Origin: Anaerolineales bacterium
GTDB lineage: Bacteria > Chloroflexota > Anaerolineae > Anaerolineales > Villigracilaceae
DNA: 34,698 nt
NCBI GenBank assembly: GCA_030824405.1
Contig: JAVBXV010000066.1
Coordinates: 1 to 34,698, forward strand
Direction of reading: 5' to 3'
The notes under the pieces were generated by a model. It saw only the letters and a list, made by a program, of their open reading frames with translations, was not told the origin of the DNA and made no database searches. This document shows positions 22,820 through 30,733 of the stretch, in pieces. A program made the translations under genes and the position numbers. The stretch's first letter is position 1. Each line of letters begins with the position of its first letter.

Positions 22820-22906
22820 ACTCTCGAAAAAACTCTCCTATTAAAACATCATCCATGATAAACTTAATCCTGTTCAGGCTGGATCGTTGACATATTTGGA
22901 GAAGAG

Positions 22907-23242
22907 ATGGAAAACAAACTCTATGTGGGCAACCTGCCCTACTCAGCCACTGAAGCCGATATCACAACTCACTTCAGTAAAGCTGGTACCGTCACATCCG
23001 TTGCGCTCATCACTGATCGCGCCACCGGCAGAGCCAAAGGTTTCGGCTTTGTTGAAATGTCCAGCGCTGAAGAAGCCCAAAAGGCCATCAGCATGTTACA
23101 CGGTCAGGATTTCATGGGCCGTGCCATTACAGTAAACGTTGCACGCCCGCGTGAAGAACGACCCCAGCGCAGCTTCGGTGATCGCGGCGACCGCGGTGGT
23201 GATCGTGACCGACGCGGCGGCGGCGGACGGCGTAGTTTCTAA
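22907..23242 (+). CDS. RNA-binding protein with one RRM domain and RG-rich tail
   Basis: A 111-residue protein with one RNA recognition motif: RNP2 L5-Y-V-G-N-L10 and RNP1 K44-G-F-G-F-V-E-M51, both complete with their aromatic residues. The tail (about 79-111) is rich in Arg, Gly and Asp (RGDRGGDRDRRGGGG). Such small RRM proteins are known in cyanobacteria and other bacteria as cold- or stress-induced RNA chaperones. GGAGAAGAG precedes the ATG. The gene is monocistronic, with a terminator behind it. RNA targets are unknown. Confidence 0.95.
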   Translation: MENKLYVGNLPYSATEADITTHFSKAGTVTSVALITDRATGRAKGFGFVEMSSAEEAQKAISMLHGQDFMGRAITVNVARPREERPQRSFGDRGDRGGDRDRRGGGGRRSF

Positions 23243-23266
23243 AAAGACCTCCAGCCTTGAACAACC

Positions 23267-23290
23267 ACAGCCTCGCATGCGCGGGGCTGT
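23267..23290 (+). terminator. Terminator after the RRM gene
   Basis: ACAGCCTCGC pairs with GCGGGGCTGT (one T-G wobble) around the loop ATGC, followed by TATTATTA. The T-rich end doubles as the -10 region of the next gene. Confidence 0.7.
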
Positions 23291-23296
23291 TATTAT
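23291..23296 (+). promoter_or_regulatory. -10-like TATTAT, 6 nt before ATG
   Basis: TATTAT then TACAAA then ATG at 23303, the same spacing as the other leaderless starts in this window. It directly abuts the preceding terminator stem. Confidence 0.4.
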
Positions 23297-23302
23297 TACA
23301 AA

Positions 23303-23893
23303 ATGAAACGCATTCTCCTGCTCGGCCCCATTCTTTTTGCCGCTGTTACCTTTGCGCTTACCATCGTCAAATATGATTATTTGCGCGGGCTTGGCTGGCA
23401 CCCCATCAACGATCCCACTTTCGATTGGCCCAGCGGACTCGCTCTTGGCCCATACGGAATCATCATGACCGCGACATTTATCATCAGCGGATCACTCATG
23501 GCGCTTCTGGCTCTGCGCCTCAAAGTGGACCTCAAGCCTGCTCCCGTTTCGAAGGCAGGTTCCACGCTGTTGGTGTTGGCGGGCCTTGCGCTTGCTTCGC
23601 TGGCATTCACCACAGACCCCACCATCCGCTCCACCCCCGCCACCTGGCATGGACGTTTGCACGACCTGTCTTTTGTTTTGCTGGGGTTGAGTCTCATGCC
23701 ATCCATGCTGGTTCTTGGTAGGGCTTTTTATAATGATCCCCGCTGGAAAAATTTTGGCATCTATACATGGGCGACTGCCGCGCTTGCCATTCCCACCTTT
23801 GCATTGAAAGGCGCTGCATTTTATATATTTCTATTTGCCGTGTTATTATGGACTGAATTGATCGCCTGGAAATTGGTGAAGGCAGATCGATAA
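23303..23893 (+). CDS. DUF998-like membrane protein
   Basis: A 196-residue membrane protein with about six hydrophobic segments. The opening LLLGPILFAAVTFALTIVKYDYLRGLGWHPIND, then WPSGLALGPYG, and TWHGRLHDLSFVLLGLSLMPSMLVLGRAF match the DUF998 family, whose function is not known. The conserved W-H-G-x-x-H-D segment may hold a functional site. Its stop overlaps the start of the Nudix gene by one base (TAATG), so both are probably translated as a coupled pair. Confidence 0.8.
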   Translation: MKRILLLGPILFAAVTFALTIVKYDYLRGLGWHPINDPTFDWPSGLALGPYGIIMTATFIISGSLMALLALRLKVDLKPAPVSKAGSTLLVLAGLALASLAFTTDPTIRSTPATWHGRLHDLSFVLLGLSLMPSMLVLGRAFYNDPRWKNFGIYTWATAALAIPTFALKGAAFYIFLFAVLLWTELIAWKLVKADR

Positions 23894-24417
23894 TGCCGCT
23901 CTTAACAGAGATCCATCGCAGCGCAGGTGTACACGTCCACGGAAAGACGATCTTCCGCGAAGCTGTGCGCGCAGTCATCTTGCGTGGACAGGAATTGCTG
24001 ATGGTCTATTCTCCCGTCAATGGCGATTACAAATTCCCTGGTGGTGGCGTGAATAGCGGCGAGACTCATGAACAGGCACTGATCCGCGAGGTTCGCGAAG
24101 AGTGCGGCGTGAATACAGTCAGCGTTCTGGCGGAATGCGTGGGTTCGGTCATTGAATATGATTTTCCTGATGAGGTGGATTTCGATGTCTTCAAAATGAC
24201 ATCCTATTATTATGTATGTCAGGTGGAAGATGGCTTTGACGCACAGGCGTTGGAAGGCTATGAACAGGATCTGAATTTCAAGCCAATTTGGGTGGATATC
24301 AACGCGGCCATTTTAAATAACAAACAAGTTTTGCAGAACAATGCCCAAAAATTTCCCGAATGGCTCAGGCGCGAAATATTTATGTTGGAATATGTAAAAC
24401 AACATCTGCTGAAGTAA
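23893..24417 (+). CDS. Nudix hydrolase
   Basis: Hydrolyses a nucleoside diphosphate linked to another moiety, in the cytoplasm. A complete Nudix box is seen at residues 51-73: G51, E57, R65-E66, E69-E70 and G72, exactly G-x5-E-x7-R-E-U-x-E-E-x-G-U. The surrounding fold (REAVRAVILRGQELLMVYS before, then SVIEYDFPDEVDFDVFKMTSYYYVCQV) fits. Length is 174 residues. The substrate cannot be told. It starts in the TAATG overlap with the DUF998 gene; its stop is inside a palindrome shared with the convergent HAD gene. Confidence 0.93.
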   Translation: MPLLTEIHRSAGVHVHGKTIFREAVRAVILRGQELLMVYSPVNGDYKFPGGGVNSGETHEQALIREVREECGVNTVSVLAECVGSVIEYDFPDEVDFDVFKMTSYYYVCQVEDGFDAQALEGYEQDLNFKPIWVDINAAILNNKQVLQNNAQKFPEWLRREIFMLEYVKQHLLK

Positions 24418-24460
24418 CAAAAAGGTCGTACTTTTATAAGTACGACCTTTTTGTTACTTC
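24411..24460. terminator. Palindromic bidirectional terminator containing both stop codons
   Basis: 23-bp perfect arms (24411-24433 and 24438-24460) around the loop TTAT. The left arm contains the Nudix stop TAA (24415-24417) and the right arm the HAD stop (24454-24456, minus strand). Both proteins therefore end in the same residues, LLK. Confidence 0.93.
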
Positions 24461-25116
24461 AATAAATCAACCAGTTTGGTTGTATCTTCCACGATCTCAT
24501 CTGCCCCCATTTTTCTTAATTCAGGTTCCTCACCGAAGCCGCACAAGACTCCCACTGTTTGTGCTCCCGCTGATTTTCCTGCGCGAATGTCCACTGTGGT
24601 ATCGCCGATCATCAGGCAGTTTTCAGGCGCCACGTTCATCTTTTGCGCGGCCAACAGAATGGGGTCGGGATAGGGTTTGGTGTGTTTGGCAGAAAGCCCT
24701 GTGACGACCACATCAAAATATTTTACGAGGCCAAATTGTTCGAGAAATTTCATCGTGCCATTCTCATCCCGTGCGCTGACTACGGCCATGGGATAGCGCC
24801 CGTGTAATTGTTTGAGCATCTCGTCCACACCGGGCACGAGCAGAAATTCCTTGCTTGAATGTTTTTGGTGGCGGGAAAGCCAATTGACCACCGCAACCAT
24901 CTCGTCATCCAGGTGGAGCTTGTCTGCAAGGCCAAGCAGGGCGTTGCCGGGCGCTTCCATCCACATCACTAGGCGGCGGGCGGCGTGGTCACGATCTTTA
25001 AACAGAAAGTTGGGCAGAAATTTGGCGGCTTTTTGTGAATACAGGTCATCTGTGTCACTGAGGGTGCCGTCAACATCGAAACAGAGGGCGCGAATACGCG
25101 AAGGGTCTAGAGGCAT
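24454..25116 (-). CDS. HAD-superfamily phosphatase (phosphoglycolate phosphatase-like)
   Basis: A phosphohydrolase of the HAD superfamily with a helical cap (subclass I). Motif I is D14-V-D16 in CFDVDGTLSDTDD, motif II is AVVSARDENG, the Lys motif is HTKPYPDPILLA, and the acidic pair lies in MIGDTTVDIRAGKSAG. The 220 residues are standard. Closest by pattern to Gph/pyrophosphatase-like HADs; the true substrate is open (sugar phosphate, phosphoglycolate or a nucleotide). A TACAAT lies 6 nt before the ATG. It is convergent with the Nudix gene and divergent from the histidine kinase gene. Confidence 0.92.
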   Translation of the reverse strand: MPLDPSRIRALCFDVDGTLSDTDDLYSQKAAKFLPNFLFKDRDHAARRLVMWMEAPGNALLGLADKLHLDDEMVAVVNWLSRHQKHSSKEFLLVPGVDEMLKQLHGRYPMAVVSARDENGTMKFLEQFGLVKYFDVVVTGLSAKHTKPYPDPILLAAQKMNVAPENCLMIGDTTVDIRAGKSAGAQTVGVLCGFGEEPELRKMGADEIVEDTTKLVDLLK

Positions 25117-25122
25117 GGCGCA

Positions 25123-25128
25123 ATTGTA
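25123..25128 (-). promoter_or_regulatory. -10 element TACAAT, 6 nt before ATG (leaderless start)
   Basis: Minus-strand TACAAT then TGCGCC then the ATG of the HAD gene. No Shine-Dalgarno sequence; same spacing as the TATAAT-N6-ATG starts. Confidence 0.5.
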
Positions 25129-25198
25129 CCAAAGGGTGTTTTTTTTCTGCTTTTGCGGGGTACGGCAAAGTGACTCTCACATGATGCGTATAGCGTTG

Positions 25199-25204
25199 TA
25201 TAAT
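25199..25204 (+). promoter_or_regulatory. -10 element TATAAT, 10 nt before ATG
   Basis: TATAAT then TTGATTAATT then ATG at 25215. The leader would be about 4 nt. The arrangement (N10, ATGACTGA) closely matches that of the SDR gene at 19975. Confidence 0.5.
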
Positions 25205-25214
25205 TTGATTAATT

Positions 25215-27338
25215 ATGACTGAAGATCGCAGCCGTGCTTTGTTGGAATTATTAATAAATGTTAGCCGTGAGGTGGCCACTGCGCTGGACCTGCGAACGGT
25301 TTTACAGCGTCTTTTGTTTGCTGCAATACAACATGTAGGCGGCGAGCGCGGCAGTATTGTTGTGATGGACGACCTTGGGCGGCCAGTGGATGCAACCATT
25401 GTGTACGGAAAACAATTGCATGAACATACCACCCAGCAATTAAAAGATACGGTGGAGCGCGGTCTTGCAGGGTGGGTGGTGCAAAACCGTAAAGCTGCAC
25501 TTGTCCCCGATACAAGCAAGGATGAACGCTGGTTGCGCCGTGCAGATGACACCCCCGAAAAGACGGGCGCCAAGTCTGCGGTTTGCGTACCATTGATGAC
25601 ACGTGAGCGTTTGGTGGGAGTTCTCACACTTGTCCATTCTGTTCCCAATGTTTTTGATGATGAACATCTTGAATTAATGCAGGCCATTGCCGATCAGGCA
25701 AGCGTGGCTGTGCTGAATGCCCGTTTATATACAGAGAGTCAACGCACGGCGCGGGTAATGACCGCGTTGGCAGAAGGCGCTGCAGCGATGAATACATCGT
25801 TGGAGCTGCAGGATGTCTGGCGGCGGATTCTTAATCAGACCATGCAGGCTTTGCAAGTGGAAACAGTTGCTCTAGCCTTGATCGATCATGCCACCAGTGA
25901 CCTGGTCTTTCATGCTGCGGCTGGGCATAACTCCGGTAATATTCCCGGCAGGCATATTCGTGTTAACGAAGGGCTTGCGGGGTCAGTTGTCAATGAGGGA
26001 CATGGGTTGATCGTTCCCGTTGTCGGCGAGGATCAACGCTATGGCGAAGTGGACAAGTTCGGCGGCATCCAGATGCGTGCCGTTGCGATCGCGCCGATCC
26101 AATCACAGGGAAAAGTCATCGGTGTGTTGGAGGCGATCAATCCGATCTCGGGTTCATTTGATCCTGATGCCATGCTGGTGATGACCGGGTTGGGCAGCCT
26201 TGCAGGAACCACCATTCAGAATGCCCAGATATTGGAACGTCTGCAGGCCGCTCATCAACGCTATCGTGAGTTGTTCGAAGACAGTGTGGATCCGATCCTG
26301 ATCACGGATTGGGAAGGCAGAATTCTGGAAGCCAACCGTCAGGCTGTTGCGCTGAGCGGTTACTCAAATGAAAAACTTCATACCATGAGCATCGACCAGT
26401 TGCATAAGGTCAATTGGAATCGAACGGGTTTGAATTTTGAAGCGTTGAAACAGAACGATACATGCAATTACGAATCTGTGCTGCACATGGAAAATGGCGG
26501 CACCCTGCCGGTGGAAATACATGCGCGCCGCGTGGAATTTGAAGAAACCGATTCCGCTCAGTGGATCATGCGTGACATCACCGAACGCAAGGAGTTGGAT
26601 GCCTTGCGGGACGATATGACCGCCATGATCTATCATGACTTGCGCTCCCCGCTTGGCAACATTGTTTCAAGCCTCGATATGATGGGCACTCTCCTGCCTA
26701 ATAATGATGATTCGCTTCATGTGATGCTTTCGATCGCAAATAGTTCCACTGCGCGCATTCAGCGCCTGATCAATTCACTGCTGGATATCAGCCGCCTGGA
26801 AGCGGGACAGCAAATTGTGGACCAGCAGGCCGTGGACCCGATCGCCTTGATCAATGAGTCGATTCGCGATGTGCTTCCGAACGCCAACGGCAGAAACCAG
26901 ACTCTTGAGAAAAAAGTGGTCTCCATCCTTCCGCTGATCTGGGTGGATGTGGATATGATCCACCGCGTATTGATCAACCTATTGGAGAACTCAGTCAAAT
27001 TTACTCCTGTGGGTGGGCGCGTTGAAATTGGTGCGCAGACAGATGGCATTCTGGTAAAGTTTTGGGTGCGCGATAACGGCCCGGGCGTCCCGGAATCAGA
27101 ACGAGAGCGTATCTTTGAAAAATTCACACGCTTGCGCGGAAGAAACAGACCAGGCGGCCTTGGGGTGGGGCTGGCATTCTGTAAGCTTGCGGTGATCGGT
27201 CATGGTGGAAATATCTGGGTGGAAAGCGAGCTTGAGAAGGGCACAACCTTCTGGCTTACCCTGCCTGTTGCACAGAAAAAAGCCACCGGTCAGCTTAAAC
27301 GCCAGACCGGGCGTTTGATGATGAAACCTGACAGATAA
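25215..27338 (+). CDS. Soluble sensor histidine kinase, GAF-GAF-PAS-HisKA-HATPase
   Basis: A 707-residue cytoplasmic two-component sensor without membrane segments. Two GAF domains (about 20-165 and 180-340) carry GGERGSIVVMDD and VCVPLMTRERLVGVLTLVH, and the linked IAPIQSQGKVIGVLEAINP. A PAS domain (about 350-460) has ELFEDSVDPILITDWEGRILEANRQA. The dimerisation domain holds the phospho-accepting H474 in YHDLRSPLGNIV. The ATPase domain has the N box LINLLENSVKFTP, the G1 box RDNGPGVPE and GGLGVGLAFCK. No response regulator is adjacent, so it is an orphan kinase. The ligands could be redox, light or small molecules. It starts at 25215 with almost no leader. Confidence 0.93.
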   Translation: MTEDRSRALLELLINVSREVATALDLRTVLQRLLFAAIQHVGGERGSIVVMDDLGRPVDATIVYGKQLHEHTTQQLKDTVERGLAGWVVQNRKAALVPDTSKDERWLRRADDTPEKTGAKSAVCVPLMTRERLVGVLTLVHSVPNVFDDEHLELMQAIADQASVAVLNARLYTESQRTARVMTALAEGAAAMNTSLELQDVWRRILNQTMQALQVETVALALIDHATSDLVFHAAAGHNSGNIPGRHIRVNEGLAGSVVNEGHGLIVPVVGEDQRYGEVDKFGGIQMRAVAIAPIQSQGKVIGVLEAINPISGSFDPDAMLVMTGLGSLAGTTIQNAQILERLQAAHQRYRELFEDSVDPILITDWEGRILEANRQAVALSGYSNEKLHTMSIDQLHKVNWNRTGLNFEALKQNDTCNYESVLHMENGGTLPVEIHARRVEFEETDSAQWIMRDITERKELDALRDDMTAMIYHDLRSPLGNIVSSLDMMGTLLPNNDDSLHVMLSIANSSTARIQRLINSLLDISRLEAGQQIVDQQAVDPIALINESIRDVLPNANGRNQTLEKKVVSILPLIWVDVDMIHRVLINLLENSVKFTPVGGRVEIGAQTDGILVKFWVRDNGPGVPESERERIFEKFTRLRGRNRPGGLGVGLAFCKLAVIGHGGNIWVESELEKGTTFWLTLPVAQKKATGQLKRQTGRLMMKPDR

Positions 27339-27415
27339 TCAGTTATATTCAAAAGGCGGGAATATAAAAAATGTCAGTGGTATGTAAATTTGCTATTCGT
27401 TAATTCAGGAGCAGT

Positions 27416-28276
27416 ATGCAGGAAATTACAAAGAACGTTTATATCGAAGACCAATATCCCGGGGTAACGCTTGGCGTGATCTCCACACCACGCGGCCTTA
27501 TTCAAATTGATGCCCCGCCTTCGCCGGAAGATGCCCGTTCCTGGCGTGCTGCGTTGATGAATCTCGGCGGCGGAATGGAACGTGTGCTTATTAATCTGGA
27601 TGCTCATCCAGACCGAACCCTTGGCGCGCGCGCCATGGATTGCACAGTGATCGCCCATGAAAATACCGCGATCACCTTCCGTATGCGCCCCAGCACATTT
27701 AAAGCGCAGGGTGAAGAAACTGGTGCGGATTGGGAATCGATTGCTGGGTTGGGCAGTGTACGTTGGGCGCCCCCTGAGATCTCATTTGTAGATCAGATGA
27801 CCATGTATTGGAGTGACTCAGCGGTGGTGCTCGAACATCATCCTGGTCCTGCCAGCGGTGCCATGTGGGTGGACCTGCCCGAGGAAAAGATCCTTTTCAT
27901 CGGTGATACGGTTCTCAAGAATCAACCGCCCTTCCTTGCAGGCGCCAACTTAAAAGACTGGCTCTCTTCATTAAATGTTTTGCTGGATGTTAAATATAAA
28001 GGTTATACCTTTGTCAGCAGCCGCGGCGGCATTATCACCACCAGCACGATCAAAACGCAATATGATTTTCTCAAGCACGTGCATGACAAGTTGGATAAAT
28101 CGACAACAAAGAAGCCGAATCCAGCCGCTATTGAGAAACTTGTCACTTCCCTGTTGACCTGGTTCAAGGCCCCGTCTGCACGACAGAAGCAATACGCTCA
28201 ACGTCTGCGCTATGGCCTGCTTCATTACAATTCAAAACAAACCCTGTCTGTTGGACAGGCCTCTCACGAGGAATAA
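27416..28276 (+). CDS. Metallo-beta-lactamase-fold protein with degenerate metal site
   Basis: A 286-residue protein with the metallo-beta-lactamase fold: start strand KNVYIEDQYPGVTLGVISTPRGLIQIDAPPSPED, and FIGDTVLKNQPP near the middle. The main metal motif H-x-H-x-D-H is changed to D-A-H-P-D-R (in LDAHPDRTLGA), keeping one His and one Asp. The later EHHPGPASGAMWV and the D of FIGD are kept, so a one-metal or altered site is possible. The C-terminal part (about 215-286) is helical and basic. CAGGAG precedes the ATG. It overlaps the asparaginase start by one base (TAATG), so the two are translationally coupled. The substrate is unknown. Confidence 0.78.
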   Translation: MQEITKNVYIEDQYPGVTLGVISTPRGLIQIDAPPSPEDARSWRAALMNLGGGMERVLINLDAHPDRTLGARAMDCTVIAHENTAITFRMRPSTFKAQGEETGADWESIAGLGSVRWAPPEISFVDQMTMYWSDSAVVLEHHPGPASGAMWVDLPEEKILFIGDTVLKNQPPFLAGANLKDWLSSLNVLLDVKYKGYTFVSSRGGIITTSTIKTQYDFLKHVHDKLDKSTTKKPNPAAIEKLVTSLLTWFKAPSARQKQYAQRLRYGLLHYNSKQTLSVGQASHEE

Positions 28277-29340
28277 TGACCCGCTCCCTGCCCATTCTTG
28301 AAGTAATGCGGGGAAGTATCGTTGAAGCCGTGCACGAAGGCTCCATCGTGGTTGTGGACTCGAACGGAAAAATTTTTGCAAGTTATGGCGACCCTCACAA
28401 GGTCGCCTTTTTGCGCTCTTCCGGGAAACCCTTTCAGGCTTTGCCTTTTGTAGAGCATGGCGGCGTTGAGCATTACGGATATACCGCCAGTGAATTATCC
28501 CTCGCATGTGCATCGCATGATGGCGCGCGCATTCACATTGACGCTGTCAAAGCACTGCAAGCTAAAGTAGGCATTGCAGAGAATAACCTGCAATGCGGCG
28601 GACACCTGCCCAACGACCCGCAAATGCTGCGTGAGCTCATCTGTAATGAAATTAAGCCAACGCATAATTACAACAACTGCTCGGGCAAACACACCACCAT
28701 GCTGGCGCATGCAAAGATGCGCGGCTTTCCCCTTGAAAACTATCTTGACATCAACCATCCCATTCAACAGGAAATTCTTTCCACGCTGGCTGAGATGTGC
28801 AGCATTGAAAAAGAAAAGATCGTGCTGGGCGTGGATGGATGTTCCGCCCCGAATTTTGCACTGCCTCTTTACAACGCCGCGCTGGGAATGGCGCGTTTTT
28901 GCGACCCTCATGAATTAAGTGACACGCGCGCCGCTGCCTGCAAAAAGATCACCTCTGCCATGGCGGCACATCCTGAAATGATCAGTAACCATGGCGAATT
29001 TGATTGTGAATTGATGAAAGCCTGCGAAGGCAAAGTGATCACCAAACGCGGCGCAGAAGGGTTTCAGATCGTTGGCATTCTGCCAGGTGTGCTTGGTAAA
29101 GATTCCGCTGGCTTGGGCATCGCCTTCAAAGTGGAAGATGGCGACACCTCTCACATGGATGACACGCTCGTATCCAACACACGTGTGCGCCCCGCGGTTA
29201 CACTGGAAATCTTACGACAGCTTAACGTTTTGAATGAAGCGCAATTGAAATCTCTTTCAAAATTTGGCCCCGTAAAAACGCTCAAAAATTTTGCAGGTCT
29301 GGTAACAGGAAGATCAAACCCCGTTTTCAAACTTGCCTGA
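28276..29340 (+). CDS. L-asparaginase II family (ReAV/AnsA type)
   Basis: Predicted to hydrolyse L-asparagine to aspartate and ammonia; this family is unrelated to the E. coli AnsA/AnsB enzymes. The full set of residues described for the Rhizobium etli enzyme is seen at the same numbers: S48 and K51 in RSSGKP, C135 and K138 in CSGKH, D187 and C189 in GVDGC. The 354 residues match the family length. The ATG overlaps the stop of the metallo-beta-lactamase-fold gene (TAATG), with GAGGA upstream. A stem-loop follows. Cytoplasmic, no signal peptide. Whether it acts on free asparagine or on a peptide is not shown. Confidence 0.9.
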   Translation: MTRSLPILEVMRGSIVEAVHEGSIVVVDSNGKIFASYGDPHKVAFLRSSGKPFQALPFVEHGGVEHYGYTASELSLACASHDGARIHIDAVKALQAKVGIAENNLQCGGHLPNDPQMLRELICNEIKPTHNYNNCSGKHTTMLAHAKMRGFPLENYLDINHPIQQEILSTLAEMCSIEKEKIVLGVDGCSAPNFALPLYNAALGMARFCDPHELSDTRAAACKKITSAMAAHPEMISNHGEFDCELMKACEGKVITKRGAEGFQIVGILPGVLGKDSAGLGIAFKVEDGDTSHMDDTLVSNTRVRPAVTLEILRQLNVLNEAQLKSLSKFGPVKTLKNFAGLVTGRSNPVFKLA

Positions 29341-29372
29341 TCTTTTCGCACCACTCATGTTCTGACTCTCGT

Positions 29373-29399
29373 ATCGCCCGGCTGATCAAGCTGGGCGAT
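29373..29399 (+). terminator. Stem-loop after the asparaginase gene
   Basis: ATCGCCCGGCT pairs with AGCTGGGCGAT (one mismatch) around GATCA. It lies 33 nt after the stop, with only a weak T-rich tail (ATTGGATTT). Possible terminator. Confidence 0.45.
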
Positions 29400-29520
29400 A
29401 TTGGATTTATGAACGCCTCCCATCTTAACGGAGAATTGACCAGCCTCGAACAAACTCTCCCACCCGACGATATACGCTACAATCGAATAAGTTGAACCGT
29501 AAAATTTACAAGGTGAAAAT

Positions 29521-30186
29521 ATGAAAGACTTGCAAAAACGCGCGATAAAGATACATGAAACCCTGCTAAACGCTTTTGGCGAACCGATCTGGCGCAACCC
29601 TTTGCCCGCCGTGGACGAATTGGTTTCCACCATCCTTTCGCAAAATACAAATGATGTCAACCGCGACCGTGCCTTTGAATTGTTGCGCGCCAAATTTCCC
29701 ACATGGGAACAGGTTCGTGACGCGAAAGAAAGTGATGTCATCGACGCCATTCGGCCTGCCGGGTTGGCCAATCAAAAAGGTCCGCGCATGCAGCAGGTGT
29801 TGAAGTCCATCACCGCGGAGCGTGGCTCGCTGGATCTAAGTTTTCTGGCAGAGATGCCGCTTGAAGAGGCACGCAGTTGGTTGATGAAATTCAACGGTGT
29901 GGGCCCAAAGACTGCCGCCATCGTGTTATGTTTTTCATTGGGCAGACCCGCCTTTCCCGTGGACACACATGTCTATCGCGTCACGGGACGGATCGGTTTG
30001 CGCCCCGAAAAGATGACCGTGGAACAGGCGCACCCGCATCTTGAATCTGTCTTTCCGCCAGAAACCTATTACGCCGCGCATTTGAATATCATTCGCCTGG
30101 GACGTGAAGTGTGCAATGCGAGAAAACCGCTTTGCGCGAATTGCCCTATTGTTAAATTATGTGATTACAAGGATAAGAATTTATAA
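29521..30186 (+). CDS. nth: Endonuclease III-like DNA glycosylase with Fe-S cluster
   Basis: A base-excision repair glycosylase/AP lyase. The helix-hairpin-helix is FNGVGPKTAAIVL with the catalytic Lys; the catalytic Asp is in FPVDTHVYRV. The [4Fe-4S] cluster cysteines are C198-x6-C205-x2-C208-x5-C214, exactly the Nth pattern. The 221 residues are standard. AAGGTG precedes the ATG. A YbaK-family gene follows after 2 nt, so they are probably co-transcribed. Which lesions it prefers (oxidised pyrimidines, UV dimers) cannot be read from the sequence. Confidence 0.93.
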   Translation: MKDLQKRAIKIHETLLNAFGEPIWRNPLPAVDELVSTILSQNTNDVNRDRAFELLRAKFPTWEQVRDAKESDVIDAIRPAGLANQKGPRMQQVLKSITAERGSLDLSFLAEMPLEEARSWLMKFNGVGPKTAAIVLCFSLGRPAFPVDTHVYRVTGRIGLRPEKMTVEQAHPHLESVFPPETYYAAHLNIIRLGREVCNARKPLCANCPIVKLCDYKDKNL

Positions 30187-30188
30187 CC

Positions 30189-30659
30189 ATGGAACAACCA
30201 CCCATCAGCATTGCTCTCGAAAAAATAAATATTCCGCACACGGTTTTTCTTCACGAGAAACCTGTCCACTCTTTTGAGCAGGCCGCCGCAGACCGTGGAC
30301 AAAGACCCAGCCAGATCATTCGCAGTATCCTCTTCCGCGTGGACGAGGATGAGTATGTGATGGCACTGGTTGCAGGGCCTTCTCAAATTTCATGGAAACT
30401 TTTACGCAAGTATCTTGCTCAATCACGCTTGACCATGGCAACAGAAGAGGAAGTGCTGTTGGTCACGGGCTATCGCATCGGGACGGTGGGGCCGTTCGGA
30501 TTGCTGAAGCAGGTTCGAGTGTTGGTGGAGGCGGGCGTGCTGCTCGAAGAGGAAATTTCCATCGGGTCGGGAATGCGCGATAGGGCGGTCATCCTGAAAA
30601 GTGCAGACCTCATCCGCGCGCTTGAAAATGCAGAAGTGGTGAAATTGCTTGGGGAATAA
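30189..30659 (+). CDS. YbaK/EbsC-family aminoacyl-tRNA deacylase
   Basis: A 156-residue single-domain member of the YbaK/ProX superfamily, which hydrolyses mischarged aminoacyl-tRNAs in trans (for example Cys- or Ala-tRNA-Pro). The family pattern is seen in HEKPVHSFEQAAADRGQRPSQIIRSILFR, then YVMALVAGPSQISWKLLRKYL, then GYRIGTVGPFGLLKQVRVLVE. Here S-I-L-F replaces the common K-T-L-V, so the charged Lys is absent. It starts 2 nt after the endonuclease stop without a clear ribosome-binding site, which suggests coupling. Confidence 0.85.
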   Translation: MEQPPISIALEKINIPHTVFLHEKPVHSFEQAAADRGQRPSQIIRSILFRVDEDEYVMALVAGPSQISWKLLRKYLAQSRLTMATEEEVLLVTGYRIGTVGPFGLLKQVRVLVEAGVLLEEEISIGSGMRDRAVILKSADLIRALENAEVVKLLGE

Positions 30660-30733
30660 TACAAAAGTACCAGCTTTGCCACCAAACATAATAAAATGGG
30701 TTATAAAAGAATATCTTATTGGATGAGGTGATC

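Noticed and set aside
29355-29771. 138-codon minus-strand frame across the nth 5' end
   Set aside because: Covers the nth start and its ribosome-binding site; no domain. The gap 29341-29520 holds only a stem-loop and a possible TACAAT.
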